A DNA stretch of 64,000 nucleotides, from the NCBI RefSeq assembly GCF_009380135.2, contig NZ_WHUT02000001.1, forward strand, positions 186,001-250,000, in the 5' to 3' direction. The stretch is from Fertoeibacter niger. GTDB taxonomy: Bacteria > Pseudomonadota > Alphaproteobacteria > Rhodobacterales > Rhodobacteraceae. A program made the translations under genes and the position numbers. The notes under the pieces are model-generated. The model did not search any database, was not told the origin of the DNA, and was given only the letters and a program-made list of their open reading frames with translations. The first letter of the stretch is position 1. Every line of letters begins with the position of its first letter. Below, piece after piece: positions 16,836-24,455 of the stretch.

Positions 16836-16921
16836 TTGACTTTGCGCCCGGTCCGATGTAGGACTTGGGGCATGCTGGAAGAAATGGGCGAGCGGCGCGG
16901 GGCAACCTGTTGCCGCTTTTT
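16836..16921 (+). promoter_or_regulatory. Possible GTA promoter and leader hairpin upstream of g1
   Basis: The 188-base gap before the first GTA gene contains TTGACT (16836-16841), a 17-base spacer and a weak TAGGAC -10 (16859-16864). Then comes a terminator-like hairpin, GGCAAC-CT-GTTGCC (16901-16914), followed by GC and five T residues. The hairpin would lie within the leader of g1. The promoter call is weak; the hairpin is clear. Confidence 0.35.
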
Positions 16922-16964
16922 CATTTCCCTCGTGCGGAGCGGCAAGGGGCGGGCGTAAGCGACA

Positions 16965-17291
16965 ATGACAATCACATTCTCCGTCGGGGAACCGCCGCCA
17001 GTGGATATTCTGGCGGCGACAGAGGAACTTTATCGGGACATCGCGGCAGAGCTGATCCGGGCGCGGGACAAGATCCGCGACGGGGAGCTGGACGAGGTCA
17101 AGACCGCCGTGCAGGCGGTGAAAGACCTGAAAACCGCATTCCAGATGGTGATGGATGAAAGGACCAGGGTTGAAAAACTCCGCAAGCAGGTTGCCGGGGT
17201 CGTCCACGATTACGCCCTCGACTTTGACGCCGCGCGCGATGAGATCGGGCGCAGGCTGGCTCGCCTCCGCGACGCCGGAAGTGGTGGATGA
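16965..17291 (+). CDS. GTA protein g1, small terminase subunit (TerS)
   Basis: This 108-residue helical protein (TITFSVGEPPPVDILAATEELYRDIAAELIRARDKI, then coiled-coil-like LRKQVAGVVHDYALDFDAARDEI) matches, by length, position and sequence character, the first gene of the Rhodobacter GTA cluster, whose product is the small terminase. TerS selects DNA for packaging by TerL. It overlaps the next gene by 53 bases in another frame, as is usual between g1 and g2. It looks intact, though the cluster as a whole is not. Confidence 0.8.
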   Translation: MTITFSVGEPPPVDILAATEELYRDIAAELIRARDKIRDGELDEVKTAVQAVKDLKTAFQMVMDERTRVEKLRKQVAGVVHDYALDFDAARDEIGRRLARLRDAGSGG

Positions 17292-18582
17292 GTTTCTGGG
17301 GGGCTTGGGTGACAATCCGCTGCTGGCGCTGCCCTGGATGTTCGAATTCTGGGCGCTGCCGCATCAGTTGCCACCCGATGGGGCGTGGAAAAGCTGGGTG
17401 ATCATGGGGGGGCGCGGTGCGGGCAAGACCCGCGCCGGGGCCGAATGGGTGCGCGCCGAGGTGGAAGGCGCGCGGCCCCTGGACCCGGGCCGGTCTAGGC
17501 GCGTGGCGCTGGTGGGCGAAACCATCGAGCAGGTGCGCGAGGTGATGGTGTTCGGCGACAGCGGTTTGCTGGCCTGCTCGCCCCCCGACCGCCGCCCGGA
17601 ATGGGAGGCCACGCGCAAGCGGCTGGTCTGGCCCAATGGCGCGGTGGCGCAGGTGTTTTCGGCGCATGAGCCGGAATCCTTGCGCGGGCCGCAGTTCGAT
17701 GCCGCCTGGGTGGACGAACTGGCGAAATGGAAGCGGGCGGAGGAGGCGTGGGACATGCTGCAATTCGCGCTGCGGCTGGGCGATCACCCGCGGCAGGTGG
17801 TCACGACCACGCCGCGCAATGTGGGGGTGCTGCGGGCGATTCTGAAGAACCCCTCGACCGTGATCACCCATGCGCCGACCGAGGCGAACCGCGCCTATCT
17901 GGCGGCCTCGTTCCTGGAGGAGGTGAAGGCGCGCTATGCCGGAACCCGGCTGGGGCAGCAGGAACTGGCGGGCGAATTGCTGGAGGATGTGGACGGTGCG
18001 CTGTGGACCACGGCAGGGCTGGAGGCGGGGCGGCGTGACGTGGCCCCGGCGTTCAGCCGCGTGGTGGTGGCGGTGGACCCGCCGGTGTCGGGGCATCAGG
18101 GGTCGGACGAATGCGGAATCGTGGTGGTGGGGGCGGTGACCGAGGGCCCGCCGCAGGATTGGCGCGCGGTGGTGCTGGAGGATGCGTCGGTGACGGCGGC
18201 CTCGCCCGAGACCTGGGCGCGTGCGGCGCTGGATGCGATGGCGCGGCACGGTGCCGACCGGATGGTGGCCGAGGTGAACCAGGGCGGCGATCTGGTGGAG
18301 GCGGTGATCCGGCAGATTGACCCGCTGGTGTCTTTGCGCAAGGTGCGGGCGTCGAAGGGCAAGGTGGCCCGGGCCGAGCCGGTGGCGGCGCTGTATGAAC
18401 AGGGCCGGGTGACGCATCTGCGCGGGCTGGGGCGGCTGGAAGACCAGATGTGCCGAATGTCGGCGCGCGGCTATCAGGGCAAGGGCTCGCCCGACCGGGT
18501 GGATGCGCTGGTCTGGGCGCTGCATGAGCTGATGATCGACCCGGCGCAGCATTGGGTGCGGCCCGCGGTCAGGCGGCTGTAG
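17239..18582 (+). CDS. GTA large terminase (TerL, g2)
   Basis: This is the ATPase-nuclease that packages DNA into GTA capsids. The 447-residue product has Walker A GGRGAGKTRAGAEW (about residue 50), a Walker B-like AAWVDELAKW, the coupling motif VVTTTPRN, and a C-terminal RNaseH-like nuclease domain beginning RVVVAVDPPVSG with a second acidic site in DRMVAEVNQGGD. The ATG at 17239 (MRSGAGWLASATPEVVDEF) fits the family start and overlaps g1. No disruption is visible. It is followed by 112 bases of host spacer and then the IS1595-type element. Confidence 0.93.
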   Translation: MRSGAGWLASATPEVVDEFLGGLGDNPLLALPWMFEFWALPHQLPPDGAWKSWVIMGGRGAGKTRAGAEWVRAEVEGARPLDPGRSRRVALVGETIEQVREVMVFGDSGLLACSPPDRRPEWEATRKRLVWPNGAVAQVFSAHEPESLRGPQFDAAWVDELAKWKRAEEAWDMLQFALRLGDHPRQVVTTTPRNVGVLRAILKNPSTVITHAPTEANRAYLAASFLEEVKARYAGTRLGQQELAGELLEDVDGALWTTAGLEAGRRDVAPAFSRVVVAVDPPVSGHQGSDECGIVVVGAVTEGPPQDWRAVVLEDASVTAASPETWARAALDAMARHGADRMVAEVNQGGDLVEAVIRQIDPLVSLRKVRASKGKVARAEPVAALYEQGRVTHLRGLGRLEDQMCRMSARGYQGKGSPDRVDALVWALHELMIDPAQHWVRPAVRRL

Positions 18583-18669
18583 CCGGGGGAGCCACGCTTG
18601 CGGGCATCGAGCCCGCGCGCGCGGCCTGCCGGCAGAGATACATGCGGCCGGTCAAGCGAGGCCGGACGG

Positions 18670-18694
18670 CGGAGGCCTGCGGCGCGGATATTTG
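18670..18694. repeat. Dispersed repeat, copy C (diverged, inverse orientation, split by the IS)
   Basis: The sequence from 18672 (GAGGCCTGCGGCGCGGATAT plus TTG), continued across the insertion at 22241 (GGCCAGCGAGAAACGC), aligns with the reverse complement of the repeat at 22282-22318. The IS1595-type element landed inside this copy. Confidence 0.5.
18687..18694. repeat. 8-bp target site duplication, left copy
   Basis: GATATTTG immediately outside the left terminal inverted repeat. The same 8 bases lie directly outside the right one at 22233-22240. Confidence 0.93.
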
Positions 18695-18720
18695 CGGCCT
18701 TATGTAGCAAACGCACCAAG
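18695..18720. repeat. Left terminal inverted repeat of the IS1595-type element
   Basis: 26 bp, identical to the reverse complement of 22207-22232. Confidence 0.95.
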
Positions 18721-18762
18721 GAAATCATACCGCCAAACGACTGATCTGGCTATCCTGTGGCC

Positions 18763-19125
18763 ATGCAGGAAAAGAGCATTATCAACGCGCTGCTGCATGT
18801 GCGGGCGCAGATCATCCGTGACCGGCTAGACGGGCTGGATCACGTCAACGCGCTGCTTGTGGCGCGCGGGGTGGTGCCTGAGGCGCAGCATGTGCCCCGC
18901 AAGCTTGCACAGCGCCGGGATACTGCCCGGCTGGCCCTGGACGCGCTGCGGTCTGGCCCCAAGCGCAGCAGCGAGGTTGCGGCGCATGCCATGGCTGCGG
19001 CTGGCCTGTCAGAGCAGAAGGCCAAGGCTATCATGTATCAGGCGCTGTATAACCTTCACAGGCGCGGGCTTGTGGCGCAGGATGGTAAGGTGTGGCGGCT
19101 GTCTAGTGATAAAGTGGCGGCTTGA
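18763..19125 (+). CDS. IS passenger protein with predicted C-terminal winged helix
   Basis: The 120-residue product is not a recognised family. Its first half is helical (KSIINALLHVRAQIIRDRLDGLDHVNALL). The second half, RSGPKRSSEVAAHAMAAAGLSEQKAKAIMYQALYNLHRRGLVAQDGKVWRL, has the helix-turn-helix plus wing pattern of a small DNA-binding domain. The ATG at 18763 is used; a GTG two codons upstream is possible. Its stop lies 32 bases before the DUF3800 start. It begins 43 bases inside the left TIR. It could regulate the element or its neighbour. Confidence 0.6.
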   Translation: MQEKSIINALLHVRAQIIRDRLDGLDHVNALLVARGVVPEAQHVPRKLAQRRDTARLALDALRSGPKRSSEVAAHAMAAAGLSEQKAKAIMYQALYNLHRRGLVAQDGKVWRLSSDKVAA

Positions 19126-19157
19126 CTCTCTTAATCAGCGGCCACTATGTTCTTGCT

Positions 19158-19814
19158 ATGTCCAGAGCATACATTTTTTCCGACGAGGCCGGGTGTTTTT
19201 CCTTTGCAAGAAATGCACGTGCTAGCAAGTATTTTTTGGTCTGCACTGTAACCATTTCGGACTGCAGCCTTGGAGGCGATCTTCTGGCACTGCGCCGTGA
19301 CATGGTTTGGCGTGGCTTACCTGTTAGGGAAGATTTCCATGCCACAGAAGACAAACAGGAAGTGCGCAATGAGGTTTATGCGTTCATTGCTGGTCATGAT
19401 ATTCGGGTTGACGCGACAATACTAGAAAAGTCAAAGGCTCAGCCTCACACCCGGGAATCTTCTGATAGATTTTACAAATATGCTTGGTATTATCACTTCA
19501 AGCATGTTGGCCCAAAAATTCTTCGTGGTAGCACAGAAGCCATGATTACTGCGGCAGCGCTCGGGACAAAAAAAGGCCAAGCAGTCTACACCGCAGCCGT
19601 GAATGACGTCATGCAGCAAACAACGAAAGGGAAGAAATGGAAGACTTGTTTCCCGAGGGCGGTTGCAGACCCATGCCTGCAAATCGCTGACTACTGCGCT
19701 TGGGCAATACAACGGAAATGGGAAAGAGATGATACAAGATCATACGATCTCATCTCAGGTAAAATCGAAACAGAGTATAACTTGTGGCGTACTGGTGTGG
19801 TGCATTATTATTAG
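19158..19814 (+). CDS. DUF3800 domain protein (IS passenger)
   Basis: Starting at ATG 19158 the protein reads SRAYIFSDEAGCFSFARNARASKYFLVCTV. The SDEAG acidic strand and a C-terminal FPRAVADPCLQIADYCAWAIQRKWE match the DUF3800 fold, a RNaseH-like domain with an acidic cluster often seen in phage, mobile-element and defence contexts. The sequence is more AT-rich than the core genome and than the gene before it. Length is 218 residues. Catalytic activity is plausible but unproven. A weak GC hairpin (19852-19869) follows the stop. Confidence 0.82.
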   Translation: MSRAYIFSDEAGCFSFARNARASKYFLVCTVTISDCSLGGDLLALRRDMVWRGLPVREDFHATEDKQEVRNEVYAFIAGHDIRVDATILEKSKAQPHTRESSDRFYKYAWYYHFKHVGPKILRGSTEAMITAAALGTKKGQAVYTAAVNDVMQQTTKGKKWKTCFPRAVADPCLQIADYCAWAIQRKWERDDTRSYDLISGKIETEYNLWRTGVVHYY

Positions 19815-20001
19815 GAAAAGTTGTGGCCCGCAATCTCAGCTATCCCGAAGGAAGCGCCCGAGGGGGCTTGTCACTGAGCAAGGGCCACTATCTGAATATA
19901 GTGTGTTAGCGCGATTCCGTCAATGGAATCAGTCACTTTTGAGGTATTATCTATTAGTGCCTTGATAAGTAAGGCGCTTGTTGCCTTCCCTGCACTGGCC
20001 C

Positions 20002-20970
20002 TCACGCCACCCGCTGCCAGTAGCCCTTCCAGACCCGGCTGACGGGCGCGCCCATGGCGGACTGCACCAGCCCATAGGCCAGCGCGCCGTTGCTCTGGCG
20101 GCGGTTGTCTTCCAGCCATGCGGCTTGGTTGGCATACTGGTGCAGGTATTTCGGGCTGACGTGGTGATGCTGCCCGACGACCATGCGGCGCAGGCGGGAG
20201 AAGTAGCTTTCGGCCCAGTTGGTGTGCTTGCCGTGGTCGCTGTAAACTTCGCTGTGGTTCACGCGGTCCACTGACCAGCCTGCATGCAGCATGTCCCAGT
20301 GCGAGGCTTCATCAGCCGACAGGGTAGCCATGCGGCTGACGTTCTCATTCACCAGCGCCACGCCATCGGCCTCTGCCATGGCCACCACGGGCAGGGTGCG
20401 GCCAAGGCGCTCACGCATGACCACGACGACGCGGCGGCGTCCGTTCTGGTGTTCCTTGCGGCGACGGTCCACACGGTCGGCTTTCAGGTTGGCCGGGCGG
20501 ATGGTGCCGCCGAAGTAAGCGCCATCAACCTCGACATGGCCCGACAGAACTTCGCCGGTCTGCACTTCGGTCGCCATGGCTTCGCGCAGCTTGTGCGCCA
20601 GCACGAAGGCCGTTTTATATTGGCAGTCCAGATCGCGGGAAAGCTGCACCATGGAAACGCCTTTGGAGGCGTTCACGGTGATGCAGATCGCGGCCAGCAG
20701 ATCGACGAAAGCCATTTTGCGGCTGGCGAAGATGGTGCCCGAAGTGACGCTGAACTGGTGCGCGCAGGCCTTGCACTTGAACTTGCGGCGGGTGGTGATG
20801 GTGTAGGTTTCGCAGCAGCCGCACTGGGGGCAGATCGCATCGCCATCGGTTTCTGGCCAACGCATCTTGCAGAACGCTTCGTAAGCCGCTTCCTCGCCTG
20901 CCTTGTAGATCGCCTTGAGGCTCAGAGTGCGAGCAGCGGCGGAAAGGAGGAAGTGTTGGGCCATTTTCAT
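20002..20970 (-). CDS. IS1595-family transposase
   Basis: The 322-residue protein has an N-terminal zinc ribbon (CPQCGCCETYTITTRRKFKCKACAHQF, about residues 48-75). A DDE-type core follows: VEVDGAYFGG supplies the first Asp, and VYSDHGKHTNWAESYFSRLRR supplies the second Asp and the Asn/Glu motif. It is expected to catalyse cut-and-paste or copy movement of the surrounding element. The length is typical for IS1595 transposases and there is no frameshift. It is the only minus-strand gene in the element. Confidence 0.94.
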   Translation of the reverse strand: MKMAQHFLLSAAARTLSLKAIYKAGEEAAYEAFCKMRWPETDGDAICPQCGCCETYTITTRRKFKCKACAHQFSVTSGTIFASRKMAFVDLLAAICITVNASKGVSMVQLSRDLDCQYKTAFVLAHKLREAMATEVQTGEVLSGHVEVDGAYFGGTIRPANLKADRVDRRRKEHQNGRRRVVVVMRERLGRTLPVVAMAEADGVALVNENVSRMATLSADEASHWDMLHAGWSVDRVNHSEVYSDHGKHTNWAESYFSRLRRMVVGQHHHVSPKYLHQYANQAAWLEDNRRQSNGALAYGLVQSAMGAPVSRVWKGYWQRVA

Positions 20971-20999
20971 ACCGTATCCGATGTTTACCTATCGAATAT

Positions 21000-21015
21000 A
21001 GTATGTAGACATACT
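21000..21015. promoter_or_regulatory. Palindromic operator between transposase and DUF6471 gene
   Basis: AGTATGT-AG-ACATACT is a 7-bp-arm inverted repeat located between the divergent transposase and DUF6471 genes, in an AT-rich stretch containing promoter-like sequence. The adjacent DUF6471 protein is a candidate binder. Confidence 0.55.
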
Positions 21016-21067
21016 GCAAGCAAGGGAATATATACTGTTTACGATATTTTTTTACTGTAGGTGAAAC

Positions 21068-21289
21068 ATGCCGACACAAGACCCGTGGGAGGCCATGGCT
21101 GCGAACATCCTCAAGGCCGAGCTGAAGCGAAAGGGCGTGACATACGCCCAGCTTGTCGAGAAGCTGGCGGCTATTGGAATCAACGAGAAGGAAGCGAACG
21201 TTGCGAATAAGCTTTCCAGAGGGAAGTTCAGCGCGGCGTTCCTATTGCAATGCCTGAAAGCTATTGGCGAGGACCACTTGCGTTTGTAA
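21068..21289 (+). CDS. DUF6471 (small HTH-like) protein, IS passenger
   Basis: The 73-residue protein WEAMAANILKAELKRKGVTYAQLVEKLAAIGINEKEANVANKLSRGKFSAAFLLQCLKAIG has the helix pattern of a compact Cro/XRE-like DNA-binding domain and matches the DUF6471 signature as I know it. It may control the divergent transposase through the palindrome at 21000-21015. The end of the gene overlaps the next open frame by 40 bases. Confidence 0.75.
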   Translation: MPTQDPWEAMAANILKAELKRKGVTYAQLVEKLAAIGINEKEANVANKLSRGKFSAAFLLQCLKAIGEDHLRL

Positions 21290-22149
21290 TTTTTGGTATA
21301 GTGCTGTCAGCGGTCGCTGCATTGCTGATCTGGGACTATGCCGCAATCCTAACCGAGCAAAGAGTGCGCTATGAGGAGGCTTCCCGCAGCTATGCTGATC
21401 AGGCCGCAGAGAGGATAAAGCGCGACTGCGGGGCCGACCTTGCTGCGGCGTCCTTGCGTGACTGCATTCGCAAGGAAATAGAAGCCGCCGAAGATAGTAA
21501 GCGCGCCGAGCGCGATCTTGATGCTCAAGAGACCATGGCCAGGTTTACGCGGGTGATGGGGTATACCGGCCTTATCGGGTTGGCTCTTGGCGTTGGCTCT
21601 GTGTATTTGATCTGGGCCACGCTGAGTGAAACCCAGAGGATGGCCAAGATTACGAGAGATATCGGTCAGAAGCAGGTGAGGGCATATATTGCTGTCACTG
21701 GTGCAGAACTTCTGGCGGACCTCGAGCACGGACGCATGATGGTTCGGATCTATATCAGAAATTCGGGGAATTCTCCGGCCACCATGGTAAAAGTTGGCGT
21801 TGTAATGGAAATGTTCAATCCTCGGGATGCCGAGGCTAACATCGGCTCCCTTGCTTGGAAGGCTCCCTTCCGTAACCCACACGCTGACATTGTTGCCAAT
21901 GAAGTTCGTGAGATCAACCTCAGGCCAGCTAAGCTGATGTTCAATCGTGGCGCGTCCCCACGAACTTTCCGTCTGGCCGGGGAAGTGATCTATGCTGACG
22001 TTTTTTCCGAGACGGGCCTGGAAACACACACATATCGCTTCGCATTCTTTGCCAACGAAAACTTCGTTGGAGTCCCCATGGCTCTTGAAATGGCTCCAGC
22101 CCACTTGATCAGGGGCAAAAAGCATAAGAAAGCTAAGGAAAACAGCTAA
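21250..22149 (+). CDS. Two-TM membrane protein, IS passenger
   Basis: The 299-residue product has a first membrane segment at about residues 10-30. An acidic/basic coiled-coil loop follows (VRYEEASRSYADQAAERIKRDCGADLAA, then RKEIEAAEDSKRAERDLDAQETMARF). A second membrane segment lies at about 105-125, and then comes a beta-rich C-terminal domain of about 160 residues (RAYIAVTGAELLADLEHGRMMVRIYIRNSGNSPA). Proteins of this architecture are commonly annotated only as hypothetical. The start at 21250 overlaps DUF6471; a later start inside the first helix cannot be excluded. The gene ends 57 bases before the right TIR. Confidence 0.65.
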   Translation: MPESYWRGPLAFVIFGIVLSAVAALLIWDYAAILTEQRVRYEEASRSYADQAAERIKRDCGADLAAASLRDCIRKEIEAAEDSKRAERDLDAQETMARFTRVMGYTGLIGLALGVGSVYLIWATLSETQRMAKITRDIGQKQVRAYIAVTGAELLADLEHGRMMVRIYIRNSGNSPATMVKVGVVMEMFNPRDAEANIGSLAWKAPFRNPHADIVANEVREINLRPAKLMFNRGASPRTFRLAGEVIYADVFSETGLETHTYRFAFFANENFVGVPMALEMAPAHLIRGKKHKKAKENS

Positions 22150-22206
22150 GATCGATGTCATTTAGTCCTCCGCATGGGAGGAGTCGGCCACGTAGCACTC
22201 TCGCTT

Positions 22207-22232
22207 CTTGGTGCGTTTGCTACATAAGGCCG
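22207..22232. repeat. Right terminal inverted repeat of the IS1595-type element
   Basis: 26 bp, exact reverse complement of 18695-18720. Confidence 0.95.
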
Positions 22233-22240
22233 GATATTTG
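22233..22240. repeat. 8-bp target site duplication, right copy
   Basis: GATATTTG directly outside the right TIR, matching 18687-18694. Confidence 0.93.
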
Positions 22241-22281
22241 GGCCAGCGAGAAACGCAGCCTCGGGAGTTTGCCTCTGGTTC

Positions 22282-22318
22282 GCATTTTCTGTCTTAAAAT
22301 ATCCCCGCCGGAGGCCTC
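22282..22318. repeat. Dispersed 37-bp repeat, copy B
   Basis: Matches 10184-10220 at 36 of 37 bases. It lies in the spacer between the IS element and GTA g3. Confidence 0.8.
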
Positions 22319-22453
22319 GACACTGGCCCCCGGCGCGGTGGCTGACGGTTTTCTGGCGGCAGCGCCGGCCGAGTGCCCCTCGATGGGGCCGAGGGCGGCT
22401 CCTCCGGGTGGACGATTTCAACGGGCGTCAGGCCCGGCGGACGAGGAGAGATC

Positions 22454-23638
22454 ATGGTGTTTGATTTTCTGCGGCGGCAGGCGGCGCCTGTGGTGCCGGA
22501 GGTGAAGGCCTCGGCCACCGGGCCGGTGATTGCGTGGCAGGGCGGCGGGCGGGTGGCGTGGTCGCCGCGTGATGTGGTGTCTTTGACCCGGGCGGGGTTT
22601 CAGGGCAATCCGATAGGCTTTCGCGCGGTGACGCTGATTGCGGAGGCGGCGGCGGCCTTGCCACTGGTATTGCAGGACCATGAGCGGCGCTATGATCAGC
22701 ATCCGGTGCTGGCGCTGGTGGCGCGGCCCAATGCGGTGCAGGGGCGGGCGGATCTGTTTCAGGCGCTTTATGCGCAGTTGTTGCTGTCGGGCAATGCCTA
22801 TCTGGAGGCGGTGCCGGGTTCGGTTGTTGGTGGGGGCCGGGTGCCGGGCGAATTGCATGTGCTGCGGTCGGACCGGATGGCGCTGGTGCCGGGGGCGGAT
22901 GGCTGGCCGGTGGCTTATGACTATGCCGTGGGGGGGCGCAAGCACCGTTTTGACATGACCGGGGGCACGCCGATCTGCCATATCAAGAGCTTCCACCCGC
23001 AGGATGACCATTACGGCTTTTCGCCGATGCAGGCGGCGGCGGTGGCGGTGGATGTGCATGTGGCGGCCTCGCGCTGGTCGAAGGCCTTGCTGGACAATGC
23101 GGCGCGGCCCAGCGGGGCGATCGTCTACAAGGGGCCGGACGGGCAGGCCAACCTGAGCCCCGAGCAGTATGACCGGCTGGTGGGCGAGATCGAGGCGAAC
23201 CATCAGGGTGCGCGCAATGCCGGGCGGCCGATGCTGCTGGAAGGTGGGCTGGACTGGAAGCCGATGGGCTTTTCGCCCAGTGACATGGAGTTTCAGAAGA
23301 CCAAGGAGGCGGCGGCGCGCGAGATTGCCATCGCCTTTGGCGTGCCGCCGATGCTGATGGGCATCCCCGGTGACGCGACCTATGCCAATTACCAGGAGGC
23401 GAACCGGGCGTTTTACCGGCTGACCGTGCTGCCCTTGGTGGCGCGGGTGACGGCGGCGGTGTCGCATTGGCTGGCGGGGTTTACCGGCGAGGCGGTGGAA
23501 CTGCGCCCCGACCCCGACCAGGTGCCCGCGCTGGCGGTGGAGCGGGATCAGCAATGGGCGCGGGTGGGGGCGGCGGATTTCCTGACGGTGGCGGAAAAGC
23601 GCGCGGCGCTGGGGCTGCCGCGGATCGCGGAGGAATGA
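22454..23638 (+). CDS. GTA portal protein (g3)
   Basis: This is an HK97-type portal protein, which forms the dodecameric ring at the capsid vertex through which TerL pumps DNA. MVFDFLRRQ is followed by WQGGGRVAWSPRDVVSLTRAGFQGNPIGFRAVTLIAEAAAALPL, then LYAQLLLSGNAYLEAVPG, IKSFHPQDDHYGFSPMQAAAVAVD and FGVPPMLMGIPGDATYANYQEANRAFYRLTVLPL. This last motif is typical of phage portal proteins. At 394 residues it is full length. The ATG at 22454 has GAGGAGAG upstream. Its stop overlaps g3.5. Confidence 0.93.
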   Translation: MVFDFLRRQAAPVVPEVKASATGPVIAWQGGGRVAWSPRDVVSLTRAGFQGNPIGFRAVTLIAEAAAALPLVLQDHERRYDQHPVLALVARPNAVQGRADLFQALYAQLLLSGNAYLEAVPGSVVGGGRVPGELHVLRSDRMALVPGADGWPVAYDYAVGGRKHRFDMTGGTPICHIKSFHPQDDHYGFSPMQAAAVAVDVHVAASRWSKALLDNAARPSGAIVYKGPDGQANLSPEQYDRLVGEIEANHQGARNAGRPMLLEGGLDWKPMGFSPSDMEFQKTKEAAAREIAIAFGVPPMLMGIPGDATYANYQEANRAFYRLTVLPLVARVTAAVSHWLAGFTGEAVELRPDPDQVPALAVERDQQWARVGAADFLTVAEKRAALGLPRIAEE

Positions 23639-23877
23639 CCATGCGCGAGGGGGGCTCGCGGTTTCTTTACGACAGCTTCGATGCGGCGGCGGCGCGGATC
23701 GAGGCGAACGAGCGCGTGGCCGAGGAACGCTGGTCGGGGCTGGAATACCGGTTGGGGCAGATAGAGGGCGCGCTGGACCGGCTGGAAAAGCGCGTGTGGC
23801 TGGGGGTGTATGGCGTGGCGGCGTTTCTGTTGACCGAAGGGGCGCAGGTTTTGCTGAAGGCGGCGATGAGGGGATGA
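23635..23877 (+). CDS. GTA protein g3.5 (small membrane/head protein)
   Basis: The 80-residue protein starts MTMREGGSRFLYDSFDAAAARIEANERVAEERW, continues through a coiled-coil (LGQIEGALDRLEKR) and ends in a hydrophobic segment (VWLGVYGVAAFLLTEGAQVLL). This matches the small open frame between portal and protease in Rhodobacter GTAs. The ATG overlaps the portal stop (ATGA), and its own stop overlaps the start of g4 in the same way. ATG 23641 is an alternative start two codons later. Confidence 0.75.
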   Translation: MTMREGGSRFLYDSFDAAAARIEANERVAEERWSGLEYRLGQIEGALDRLEKRVWLGVYGVAAFLLTEGAQVLLKAAMRG

Positions 23878-24428
23878 TGATGCAGGATTTCGGCGCGCCG
23901 GAGCGCAAGTTCCACCGGCCCGAGGCGGGGATCGTGGTGACGGAGGGGCATGTGGTGGCGGGTTACGCCAGCCTGTTCGGACGGCGCGACCAAGGCGGTG
24001 ATGTGGTGCGGGCGGGGGCCTATGCGGCATCTTTGGCCGGGCTGGCCAAGGCGGGGCGGCGGGTGAAGATGCTGTGGCAGCATGACCCGGGCCAGCCCAT
24101 CGGCGTGTGGGACGAGGTGCGCGAGGATGCCACCGGGCTTTACGTCAAGGGCCGCATCCTGACCGAGGTGGAACGCGGGCGCGAGGCGGTGGCCTTGCTG
24201 GCGGCGGGGGCGATTGACGGGTTGTCAATCGGCTATCGCACGGTGCGGGCCGAGCGGGACAGTGCGGGCGCGCGGGTGCTGGCCGAGGTGGAATTGTGGG
24301 AAGTGTCTTTGGTGACGTTTCCCATGCTGCCAGAGGCGCGGGTGCAGGCCAAGGCCGAGGCGGAGTTCGTCTGGCGCGATCTGGCGCAGATCTTTGAGGA
24401 TGCGCGGCGGCGGCTGACGGCAGGCTGA
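23874..24428 (+). CDS. GTA prohead protease (g4)
   Basis: HK97 family prohead protease (peptidase U35-like). The sequence IVVTEGHVVAGYASLFGRRDQGGDVVRAGAY, then VKMLWQHDPGQPIGVWDEVREDATGLYVKGRIL and AGAIDGLSIGYRT is diagnostic. The catalytic His is in WQHD and the Ser in GLSIGY. It would trim the capsid precursor during GTA assembly. Length is 184 residues. Three consecutive ATGs occur at the start; the first (23874) overlaps the previous stop. Confidence 0.92.
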   Translation: MMMQDFGAPERKFHRPEAGIVVTEGHVVAGYASLFGRRDQGGDVVRAGAYAASLAGLAKAGRRVKMLWQHDPGQPIGVWDEVREDATGLYVKGRILTEVERGREAVALLAAGAIDGLSIGYRTVRAERDSAGARVLAEVELWEVSLVTFPMLPEARVQAKAEAEFVWRDLAQIFEDARRRLTAG

Positions 24429-24455
24429 GCGGGGTTCAACGGAAGGGATGACGAG

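Larger units (their letters stand above)
18695..22232. mobile_element. IS1595-family element with passenger genes, 3538 bp
   Basis: A perfect 26-bp inverted repeat forms the ends (18695-18720 and 22207-22232), beginning CGGCCTTATGTAGC and ending CACCAAG. The element is flanked by an 8-bp direct duplication, GATATTTG, the length expected for IS1595-family transposition. Inside are an IS1595-type transposase (minus strand) and four other genes: a winged-helix-like protein and a DUF3800 protein to the left, and a DUF6471 protein and a two-TM membrane protein to the right. Perfect TIRs and duplication suggest a recent insertion. It separates GTA g2 from g3. Confidence 0.93.

Noticed and set aside
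17098-18552. 484-residue minus-strand frame opposite the terminase
   Set aside because: The opposite strand encodes TerL with all motifs. The His/Arg/Pro-rich composition is typical of antisense frames in GC-rich DNA.
19815-21015. A smaller IS1595 element nested inside, using the similar TATC-GAATATAGT sequences at about 19890 and 20990
   Set aside because: The similar sequences are in direct rather than inverted orientation and lack a target duplication. The outer 26-bp inverted repeats with an exact 8-bp duplication explain the element better.
21250-22161. Long minus-strand open frame at 21349-22161 opposite the membrane protein
   Set aside because: It is in antisense to a frame with clear membrane helices and a coiled coil. 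Its own sequence lacks domain-like character and a ribosome-binding site.
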